A stretch of DNA of 36,217 nt from Clostridia bacterium (GTDB lineage Bacteria > Bacillota > Clostridia > Oscillospirales > Acutalibacteraceae), in the NCBI GenBank assembly GCA_017549285.1, contig JAFYVE010000028.1:1-36217 (forward strand), written 5' to 3'. Within the stretch, counting starts at the first letter, position 1, and every line of letters begins with the position of its first letter. The notes under the pieces are model-generated. The model saw only the letters and a program-made list of their open reading frames with translations, had not been told where the DNA came from and ran no database searches. Positions 24,601 to 30,648 of this stretch are shown here, in pieces. The translations under genes and the position numbers were made by a program.

Positions 24601-25725
24601 GGCTCTGTTGACATTGACGTAACAGTTGTCAACAAACTTTACGATGAATCAAACACAAGCATGGACCTTCTTGAAAGCGGAAAAATCAAGTACATTGTTT
24701 ACACAGGTACTCCCCTTGACGTTGTTGATGATTTCATCAAGCTTCACAGACGTGCTCTTCAGCTTTCAGTTGCAACGCTTACATCAATTGACACAGCAAA
24801 TGTTCTTGCTGACATTCTTGCAAGCGGATTCACTCAGGCAAATACAGAGCTTGTAAACATCAACGAAATGCGTACAGAGCCTACAAAGCTCAAGTTTGCT
24901 AAGATGCAGGGTTCAGGTAATGACTTCATCTTCTTTGATAATCTGAACGGTGAAATCACTTCTCCCGAAGTTCTTGCAATCAACTTCTGTAACAGACATT
25001 ACGGTATCGGTTCAGACGGTATTGTTCTTATTGAAAAGTCAGACATTGCAGATGCAAAGATGCTTATGTACAATAAAGACGGTTCAAAGGGCTATATCGC
25101 AGGTAACGGTCTGAGATGTGCAGGTAAATACCTTTATGACAACGGCATTGTTGACAAGACACATCTTACAATTGAAACTCCCGTAGGTCTTAAGAGAATT
25201 CATCTTTACACAGAAAACGGCAGAGTAAAATCTGTTAAGGTTTATATGGGCAAGGCAGAATTTGAAGCTGAAAAGATTCCCACAAACATCATTTCAAAGG
25301 GTAAGGTTGTTGACCAGCCCATCATCATTGACGGCAAAGAATACAATGTAACATGTGTTAACGTAGGCAATCCTCATTGTGTAGTTTTCGGAACACACAT
25401 TGATGCTTACAATCTTAAGGAAATCGGACCTGAGTTTGAAAATGCTAAATACTTCCCCGAGAAAATCAACACAGAATTCGTAAGAGTTGTTGATTCAAGA
25501 ACACTCCGTATGAGAGTTTGGGAAAGAGGCAACGGTGAAACATATGCATGCGGTACAGGTGCTTGTGCAGCAGTTGCAGCAGCTTGTGAACTCGGTTACA
25601 TTGAAAAAGGCAAGGATATCGTTGTTAAACTCAAGGGCGGCGACCTGATTGTCAATTACACAGACGAACAGATTACTCTTGAAGGTACAACAGACCTTAT
25701 CTTTACAGGCGTTATCGAATATTAA
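21682..25725 (+). CDS. carB: Carbamoyl-phosphate synthase large subunit fused to a DapF-like domain
   Basis: Residues 1-1062 are a complete CarB. Both ATP-grasp halves are present (GSGPIVIGQAAEFDYAGTQ near the start; GSGPIRIGQGIEFDYSS at the second half), as is a C-terminal regulatory MGS-like domain around YITVKDADKPEVVDL. The frame then continues without a stop into a diaminopimelate epimerase-like domain (1063-1347, DNA from 24868). This domain has MQGSGNDF, YNKDGS, VNVGNPHCVVF, INTEFV, WERGNGET and ACGTGACA. The second catalytic Cys is Cys1290. The first, normally in CGNG, is Ala1140 (GCA at 25099). CarB usually ends near residue 1070, so the last 285 residues are an added domain. An internal ATG at 24868 exists but has no good ribosome site. 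CarB looks active; DapF activity is doubtful. Confidence 0.93.
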   Translation: MPLNKDIKKVLVIGSGPIVIGQAAEFDYAGTQACKILKDEGLDVILVNSNPATIMTDNANADEIYLEPLTEETVMRIIEKEKPDSVLAGLGGQTGLTIGMQLAKSGFLAKHGVKLIGTNAEAIDRSEDRELFKETMESIGQPCIPSDIATEAEQAREIAKRIGFPVIIRPAFTLGGAGGGVAYNEEELMPIVHNGLLLSPINQILVEKYIYGWKEVEFEAMRDSAGNAIAVCSMENFDPVGVHTGDSIVIAPAVTLSNKEFMMLRNASLKIIEALGIEGGCNCQFALNPESFEYAVIEVNPRVSRSSALASKATGYPIAKVATKVALGYTLDEIRNDVTGETFACFEPTVDYCVIKLPKWPFDKFINEKRKLGTQMKATGEVMSIAPCFEAAIMKAVRGAEISLDTLNFKKVQDPEIDIVAKLHDVDDIRLFTVFEALKRGVSTETIHDITKIDEWFIEKLRNLADYEAEIANGLTDELYLKGKKYGYTDAAIERISGSKIENPRDAVYKMVDTCAAEYKALTPYFYSTYDNDCEARDYLKGNTKKKIIVLGSGPIRIGQGIEFDYSSVHCVWTLKNLGYEVVIINNNPETVSTDFDTADRLYFEPLTPEDVLNVIKTEQPEGVVVAFGGQTAIKLTKFLDDNGFKIFGTSAEGIDIAEDREKFDALLEKFGIRRPKGMGVLTLEEALDAAHTLTYPVLLRPSYVIGGQNMTIAYNDEDVRKYMNIILSGKIENPVLVDKYMMGSELEVDVISDGKDVLIPGIMQHVERAGVHSGDSIAVYPPYNLRDTMKQTIIDCSTNLALALGTKGLVNIQYLIYENELYVIEVNPRASRTIPYISKVTGVPMVDIATKVMTGTPLKDLGFGTGLYKTPPYFAVKVPVFSFEKLLDANSSLGPEMKSTGEVLGVGKTIDEALFKGLVSAGFEIAPKELGKEMGVYITVKDADKPEVVDLARKFHDLGLKIYATEGTAKVIGSVDIDVTVVNKLYDESNTSMDLLESGKIKYIVYTGTPLDVVDDFIKLHRRALQLSVATLTSIDTANVLADILASGFTQANTELVNINEMRTEPTKLKFAKMQGSGNDFIFFDNLNGEITSPEVLAINFCNRHYGIGSDGIVLIEKSDIADAKMLMYNKDGSKGYIAGNGLRCAGKYLYDNGIVDKTHLTIETPVGLKRIHLYTENGRVKSVKVYMGKAEFEAEKIPTNIISKGKVVDQPIIIDGKEYNVTCVNVGNPHCVVFGTHIDAYNLKEIGPEFENAKYFPEKINTEFVRVVDSRTLRMRVWERGNGETYACGTGACAAVAAACELGYIEKGKDIVVKLKGGDLIVNYTDEQITLEGTTDLIFTGVIEY

Positions 25726-25734
25726 TAAGAATTC

Positions 25735-25758
25735 GGGCTGTACTTAACGGTACAGCCC
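25735..25758 (+). terminator. Hairpin at the end of the arginine operon
   Basis: GGGCTGTAC pairs with GTACAGCCC (9 bases) around TTAACG, 9 bases after the carB stop. Only TGATTATT follows rather than a T run, so termination may be partial and some transcripts could read into the Nudix gene. Confidence 0.7.
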
Positions 25759-25779
25759 TGATTATTAGAGGTACTTATT

Positions 25780-26229
25780 ATGAATTGCGAACTTACCAAT
25801 ATGGTAATGATAGAAAATCCTGATAACGGGCAGGTTTTAGTTCAAAAACGGGTAAAATACTGGACAGGAGTAACTTTTCCGGGCGGTCATATTGAAAAAG
25901 GTGAAAGTTTTACGGGAAGTGCTGTCAGAGAAGTAAAAGAAGAAACAGGTCTTGATATAAAAAATCCTAAGCTCTGCGGTACTGTTCATTGGTGCCATAA
26001 AGATACAGATGAAAGATATGTTGTTCTGCTTTACAAGGCAAATGAATTCAGCGGAGAACTTGTTGATAAAACAGAAGAAGGCGAAGTTTTCTGGATAAAT
26101 AAAGAGGATTTTAAAAATTATCAGCTCTCCCCAAATTTCGATACATATCTTAAAGTATTTTTAAGTGATGATAATGAGGCATTCGGTCTTTACAATAAAG
26201 ACGGTGATGACGAAATGATTATTCTGTGA
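25780..26229 (+). CDS. Nudix hydrolase (MutT-like)
   Basis: The 149-residue protein carries a complete Nudix box: Gly36, Glu42, and Arg50-Glu51 through Glu54-Glu55 to Gly57 in GHIEKGESFTGSAVREVKEE. Members cleave nucleoside diphosphates linked to another group, such as oxidised dNTPs; the substrate here is not evident. The C-terminal part is acidic. AGAGG precedes the ATG. The MATE exporter starts 7 bases after its stop, so the two are co-transcribed. Confidence 0.88.
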   Translation: MNCELTNMVMIENPDNGQVLVQKRVKYWTGVTFPGGHIEKGESFTGSAVREVKEETGLDIKNPKLCGTVHWCHKDTDERYVVLLYKANEFSGELVDKTEEGEVFWINKEDFKNYQLSPNFDTYLKVFLSDDNEAFGLYNKDGDDEMIIL

Positions 26230-26236
26230 GGTTATT

Positions 26237-27601
26237 ATGGAAAAAGGAAGAGATGAAAAACAATATATAAAAATGACGCAGACGCCCATTCCTCGTCTTG
26301 TGTCAAAACTTGCTGTACCTACTACAATAAGTATGCTTGTCACGTCTATATATTCACTTGCCGATACATTTTTTGTGTCACAGCTTTCAACGAGTGCAAG
26401 CAGTGCTGTCGGTATTGTATTTTCGGTGCAGACAATCGTTCAGGCAATCGGATTCACTCTCGGTATGGGGGCTGGCAGTCTTCTTGCAAGAAGACTCGGT
26501 GAAAAAAACAAAAAAGCTGCCGACACTTATGCTGCAACATCGTTTTATACAGCTCTGTCACTCGGTTTTGTTTTCCTGATTGTCGGACTGATGTTCTTAG
26601 AAGAAATTATGATGCTCATCGGAGCTACCGAAACTAACTTACACTATACAGTCAATTACGGTAAATATATTATCTGGGGTGTACCCTTTATCTGCGCATC
26701 ATTTGTGCTTAATAATATTCTGCGTTCAGAAGGCAAAGCGGCACTTTCAATGATTGGTCTTTGCACGGGCGGTGTACTCAATATAATTCTTGACCCGATT
26801 TTCATTTTTAACCTGAAAATGGAAACAGCAGGTGCAGCACTTGCAACTCTTATCAGTCAGGCAATAAGTTTTGTTATTCTTATTTCGATGTTTATTTTCA
26901 GAAGAAGCAACATCAGTCTCAGTGTCAGAAATATTTCATTTAAGCTTAAAACTTACGGTGAAATAATTTCAACGGGTATGCCGTCTTTAAGCCGTCAGGG
27001 ACTTGCAAGTATTGCAACAATTCTTCTCAATACTGCAGCTAATCCTTACGGTGATGAGGCTATTGCGGCAATGTCTATTGCAACTAAGGTTTCAATGCTC
27101 GTTTTTTGCGTCTGCATCGGTATCGGTCAGGGCTTTATGCCCGTTGCAGGATATAACTACGGTGCAAAAAAGTTTGACAGAGTAAGAAAAGCTTTCAGAT
27201 TCACACTTATAACTGATACAATCATAATGATTTTACTTGCTGTTTCGATTTTTATTTTTGCACCGTCAGTAATAGGAATTTTCAGAGCAGATGATGCAAA
27301 AGTCATTGAAATAGGTACTGCGGCAATGAGAGCACAATGCATAGCAATGCCTTTTATGGCTACCACAATCGTTGCAAATTCACTTCTGCAGTCGGTCGGC
27401 AAATCAATACCTGCCACAATACTCTCCTGTTGCCGTCAAGGACTGTTTTTCATCCCTCTGATATTAATTTTACCTAAAGTATGGAATTTAACGGGAATAG
27501 AGTACTCACAGGCGATTTCTGACGCATTGACACTTGCAGTCAGCGTTCCGTTCCTGATATGGTTCTTTAAGAATCTGAAAAAAGAAGAAAATAAACAATA
27601 A
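26237..27601 (+). CDS. MATE family efflux protein
   Basis: The 454-residue membrane protein has about twelve hydrophobic segments in two similar halves. MATE-type motifs are PTTISMLVTSIYSLADTFFV in the first segment, GMGAGSLLARRLGEKN, and in the second half GMPSLSRQGLASIATILLN and QGFMPVAGYNYGAK. Such proteins export cationic drugs or metabolites driven by Na+ or H+ gradients. GAGG overlapping the Nudix stop serves as ribosome site. No terminator is evident after it; the palindromic repeat from 27647 is the first structured DNA downstream and could end the transcript. Confidence 0.92.
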   Translation: MEKGRDEKQYIKMTQTPIPRLVSKLAVPTTISMLVTSIYSLADTFFVSQLSTSASSAVGIVFSVQTIVQAIGFTLGMGAGSLLARRLGEKNKKAADTYAATSFYTALSLGFVFLIVGLMFLEEIMMLIGATETNLHYTVNYGKYIIWGVPFICASFVLNNILRSEGKAALSMIGLCTGGVLNIILDPIFIFNLKMETAGAALATLISQAISFVILISMFIFRRSNISLSVRNISFKLKTYGEIISTGMPSLSRQGLASIATILLNTAANPYGDEAIAAMSIATKVSMLVFCVCIGIGQGFMPVAGYNYGAKKFDRVRKAFRFTLITDTIIMILLAVSIFIFAPSVIGIFRADDAKVIEIGTAAMRAQCIAMPFMATTIVANSLLQSVGKSIPATILSCCRQGLFFIPLILILPKVWNLTGIEYSQAISDALTLAVSVPFLIWFFKNLKKEENKQ

Positions 27602-27646
27602 TTTATCCAGATATCTGGAAAACCAATCGAAAGATAAACAAATCTT

Positions 27647-27807
27647 GTAGGGACCGATGCCCACATCGGTCCGATTGCGTAATGTAATGGAGCAATAACG
27701 ATTGAAAATCATTCATTTACAACAAATTAATTTGTTCTATTGGCGTAAATAAAAGATTTCCGATTTGTCTTCGACAAATGCGGACCGATGTGGGCATCGG
27801 TCCCTAC
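27647..27807. repeat. Palindromic intergenic repeat, complete copy with inverted ends
   Basis: The ends (27647-27673 and 27781-27807) are perfect 27-base inverted repeats, each beginning or ending GTAGGGACCGATG. Each arm is itself a hairpin with 9-base stems (GGACCGATG/CATCGGTCC). The inner part from 27691 matches positions 1-126. It carries no open frame and fills the gap between the MATE gene and the hydrolase terminator. Structure inside structure with identical ends is typical of REP/MITE-type elements moved by an enzyme elsewhere. The rest of the 27602-27864 gap holds only the flanking sequence and a terminator. Confidence 0.88.
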
Positions 27808-27826
27808 TAATAATTACTTTTACATC

Positions 27827-27859
27827 AAAAAAAACTCCGACGGTTATTCCGTCGGAGTT
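27827..27859 (-). terminator. Terminator of the secreted hydrolase gene
   Basis: AACTCCGACGG (27833-27843) pairs with CCGTCGGAGTT (27849-27859), 11 bases, followed on the minus strand by a U run (plus-strand A run 27827-27834). Confidence 0.95.
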
Positions 27860-27864
27860 GAATT

Positions 27865-29316
27865 TTATTCAAAAGGAATCAGTCTTTCATCAGCAGATGA
27901 AATCATAAACTGAGGATACTGCGGATTTGATGTAACTGTGGGCTGACCGTCAAATTCAACAAGCCAGAAGAGGAAGTCAGAAACTTCACTTCCGTAACCA
28001 CAAGAAACGTGGGGCATATCCTTGATTGCCCATGTATATTCAGGGAAAAGACATGTTGAAAGGTCAACCTGCTTGTCGGGTGACATCATATCGCTGTCGC
28101 CTTCAAGTTCTTCACCGAAATTAGCTACTCTTGCTCTGCCGAGCATAAGTGCTGATTCAAGAACATTGTCACCGTGTGAGCCAGAACGCTCATAAACGGG
28201 AACGGGTGACATATGATAACCTGCAAATACAGAAACCTCAACACCTTTTTCGGGAAGTGAAAGGAGAAGGTCATCCATACCTGTCATCATTTCATTGAGT
28301 TCATAAGCCTGATCGATAACTTCTGCATAATATGCTTTATCCTCGTCTGTGGGGAACATTGTTTCAATACATGCATCGAATTCATCGGGAAGAACAATCG
28401 CCCAGAGTGCAGGCATTGTAACGAATGTATCGATAAGGAAGTTATCGTAAACGTAGTCAATATATCTGTCAACAAACTTCATAGCAAGTTCTGCAACAGT
28501 ATCAAGAAGACCTGATGTTGCAAGTGCCTTGACGAAGAAATTGTTATCGCCCATCTTATCATAAAGGAAATATTCAAGACCTGTTGCTGTGATAAGAACC
28601 TTTTTCTGGAAAAGATCTGTTACAACGTAAGTACCGCAGAAAACAGTACCGTCAAAAATACACTTATTAAGACTGTCTGTGCCGTATTCATAAAGATAAG
28701 CATCAACAACTGCGCCACCCATACTTGCACAAACAAGATTGACTTTATCTGTGTTATGCTCTGCCTTTGCAAGTTCAATCATTTCGTTAAGGCCGTCACA
28801 TGTCTCTGCAGGTGAATAACGCCAGTCATAAGCATAATAATAAACGCTGTCAGCACCATATCTGTCAACGCCTTCCATAACGATACCGTGCTCCATGGGA
28901 GCTACAACGCTGTGTTCTTCAAGATAATCGGGATAATTGCCGATTGCAAGAGGATAGCTCTTCATTGTAGTATTGTGAACGGAATTACCGTTATTGTCAC
29001 AAGCAAGACCGCCCATGACATATTCAAGGTATTCCATAAGAGGAGGCATAATACCGTCAATACTGCCTTCTTTTACAGCGTTACCGACACACTTTACAAG
29101 TGTTGACATAATATCACCGGTTTCAATGGGATTGAGAGCATTTCTTTCAGTTTCAAGCCCCAGATCAGTTGTAAGGCCGTCAAAATCCATACCACGGCAG
29201 ACTACAAGAGGATACTCAGGGTCAATAACGTCGTTTTCAGTTTCAGTTGCGAAAGCTACAACAGACATACTGAGCACAAGAACAAGTGATAAAACTACAG
29301 ATAAAATTTTCTTCAT
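27865..29316 (-). CDS. Secreted alpha/beta hydrolase (lipase/LCAT-like)
   Basis: With the start at 29316 the protein has 483 residues and a clear signal peptide (KK, hydrophobic core, cleavage near AFA/TE at about residue 23). The in-frame ATG at 29334 is rejected because AGGGGAG is spaced 7 bases before 29316. YYYAYDWRYSP followed by VNLVCASMGGAVVDAYLY resembles lecithin:cholesterol acyltransferase-like and esterase folds. Ser198 is the likely nucleophile. The usual GxSxG elbow reads C196-A-S-M-G, so the first Gly is Cys. A candidate catalytic His lies in KDMPHVSCGYGSE near the end. Substrate is unknown; a lipid or ester outside the cell is likely. It is a single-gene unit. Confidence 0.8.
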   Translation of the reverse strand: MKKILSVVLSLVLVLSMSVVAFATETENDVIDPEYPLVVCRGMDFDGLTTDLGLETERNALNPIETGDIMSTLVKCVGNAVKEGSIDGIMPPLMEYLEYVMGGLACDNNGNSVHNTTMKSYPLAIGNYPDYLEEHSVVAPMEHGIVMEGVDRYGADSVYYYAYDWRYSPAETCDGLNEMIELAKAEHNTDKVNLVCASMGGAVVDAYLYEYGTDSLNKCIFDGTVFCGTYVVTDLFQKKVLITATGLEYFLYDKMGDNNFFVKALATSGLLDTVAELAMKFVDRYIDYVYDNFLIDTFVTMPALWAIVLPDEFDACIETMFPTDEDKAYYAEVIDQAYELNEMMTGMDDLLLSLPEKGVEVSVFAGYHMSPVPVYERSGSHGDNVLESALMLGRARVANFGEELEGDSDMMSPDKQVDLSTCLFPEYTWAIKDMPHVSCGYGSEVSDFLFWLVEFDGQPTVTSNPQYPQFMISSADERLIPFE

Positions 29317-29342
29317 AAAGGTCTCCCCTTTCATACTTGCTT

Positions 29343-29371
29343 ATTATATCACAAATGGAAAAATAATGCAA
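29343..29371 (-). promoter_or_regulatory. Promoter of the secreted hydrolase gene
   Basis: On the minus strand TTGCAT (29366-29371) and TATAAT (29343-29348) are 17 bases apart, about 27 bases upstream of the chosen start. Confidence 0.7.
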
Positions 29372-29379
29372 GATAATTA

Positions 29380-29424
29380 AAATAAAAAGAAAACGGACTA
29401 CAAAAAAAGAAATTTTGTAATCCG
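29380..29424 (-). terminator. Terminator of the 3D-domain gene
   Basis: CGGACTACAAAA (29394-29405) pairs with TTTTGTAATCCG (29413-29424) with one mismatch. The minus-strand RNA continues into a U-rich tract (plus-strand A-rich 29380-29393). Confidence 0.8.
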
Positions 29425-29451
29425 TATAATTATCTGTAACAGAGTATAATA

Positions 29452-30207
29452 TTATAAGATATATACATCTACAGGGTGATTACCCCATGCATATACATCC
29501 TGCATTGTCCATACATAAAGGTCAACGAGAGGACCGTTGCTCATATAGATAAATCCGCCTGTATCTTCAGCGCTGCAGTAACCGTAGACAGCACCACTTC
29601 CGTCATTGGCAACGATATACATTTTTGAACCGTAAGGAATGATTCTGGGATTAACAGCTACAACACCGGGATGAACAGGTGTGCCTGTTGCTGTTGTGTG
29701 CCCCATAATATAAGTTGTTGATTTACCCGAAAGCTTCTGCTTATATTCAAGAGGTATTCCGTTTTCATCAAATCTTACTGAATCAGGAACGGGAATATCT
29801 GAAACCTGAGTGAGTCCAAGCTGATCAAATGTGTAACCCATTCTTGTGCCGGGTATCTGATCTTTTGTTTCTGAAACCTTTTGAACAGTTACTTCTTCTG
29901 TTTCAGCTTCAGGTTTTACTGAAACTTCTTCTGATTCATTTTCCTGAGAAGCTGATTCTGAAACTGCCTCAAGAACCGAAATATTTGTGTCTGAATTCGG
30001 GGATAAATAAGATTCCGAAAGTTCAAGAATCATCTTCTGACTGTCATAATTACGCACTGTTTCGGCTGAAACTCTGTTTTCAACAGTAAAATAAACTCCG
30101 CATGAAAGCGCCGTGAGAATAACAAGTGCGATTGTAATTGCAACCGTAAATTCAGTTGTGGCTAACTTATCACAGACAGAAGAAAGAATGCGATTTACTT
30201 TCTTCAT
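29452..30207 (-). CDS. Membrane-anchored 3D-domain cell-wall protein
   Basis: With the start at 30207 (AAAGGAG 8 bases upstream) the protein has 251 residues. The frame reaches further upstream to 30279, but without a ribosome site. A transmembrane segment lies at about 21-41. An acidic, low-complexity linker (about 70-115) follows, and a C-terminal 3D domain (about 165-251) related to MltA-type lytic transglycosylases and Sps/YuiC proteins. Two of the three family aspartates are present: Asp215 in SAEDTGGF and Asp229 in LVDLYV. The first site reads AVNPRIIPYG, so Asp is Asn186. It probably acts on peptidoglycan outside the membrane. It has a strong promoter and an unusually long leader. Confidence 0.82.
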   Translation of the reverse strand: MKKVNRILSSVCDKLATTEFTVAITIALVILTALSCGVYFTVENRVSAETVRNYDSQKMILELSESYLSPNSDTNISVLEAVSESASQENESEEVSVKPEAETEEVTVQKVSETKDQIPGTRMGYTFDQLGLTQVSDIPVPDSVRFDENGIPLEYKQKLSGKSTTYIMGHTTATGTPVHPGVVAVNPRIIPYGSKMYIVANDGSGAVYGYCSAEDTGGFIYMSNGPLVDLYVWTMQDVYAWGNHPVDVYIL

Positions 30208-30299
30208 ATAATTGTCTCCTTTAAGATGTTTTTGCTGTTTTTTTGCATAAAAAAGATGCATAAAACAGTTATCATACATTTTTGCATTAAGACGCCGTA

Positions 30300-30328
30300 A
30301 TTATAATCAAGTCAATTGTTAATGTCAA
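30300..30328 (-). promoter_or_regulatory. Promoter of the 3D-domain gene
   Basis: A consensus TTGACA (30323-30328) and TATAAT (30300-30305) on the minus strand are 17 bases apart. The start codon is about 90 bases further on, so the leader is long; it includes an AT-rich hairpin (TGCAT/ATGCA, about 30244-30260). Confidence 0.85.
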
Positions 30329-30602
30329 GCAATTTCAATATTCAATTTTTGTGCAATTTGCCGATTGATTTTTTTTGAAGGCAATTTTAATTACCAATTA
30401 ATTGGAAATTTACAATGTTTAATCACACCATTTGTCAATTTTTGACATATGATTTGTCAACTTTAACAAAGATGACCTTATCTATGAAGGAAATATCGCA
30501 TTTTATATCTTTATTTTACGTGATTTAACACAATATGACAATATATTGTATTATTAATTACATAACGATAAAGTTCATACTAAATATATTTGGAAAATTT
30601 TT
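30329..30602. other. AT-rich intergenic stretch without a gene
   Basis: No open frame with start signals is visible on either strand. It contains a perfect 12-base palindrome CCAATTAATTGG (30394-30405) and several TTGTCAA/TTTGACA-like words between about 30438 and 30468. They could be operator or old promoter pieces. Nothing further could be supported. Confidence 0.5.
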
Positions 30603-30643
30603 CAAAAAAGAGCCTCAGAAAACTAAGTTTCCAGAGACTCTTT
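30603..30643 (-). terminator. Terminator of the GH27 gene
   Basis: A long imperfect stem runs from AAAGAGCCTC (30607) to GAGACTCTTT (to 30643), with about three mismatches. The minus-strand RNA then enters a U run (plus-strand A run 30604-30609). Confidence 0.8.
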
Positions 30644-30648
30644 ATCAG

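Noticed and set aside
24860-24880. carB and dapF as two overlapping genes merged by an error
   Set aside because: CarB and DapF motifs are in the same frame with no stop between them, and no ribosome site precedes the internal ATG at 24868. Read checking is still advisable.
21700-25000. Long alternative-frame open stretches inside uxuA, nrdD, argD and carB
   Set aside because: They lack ribosome sites, have repetitive Leu/Ser/Gln-rich or Lys-rich composition and lie fully inside genes with clear family matches.
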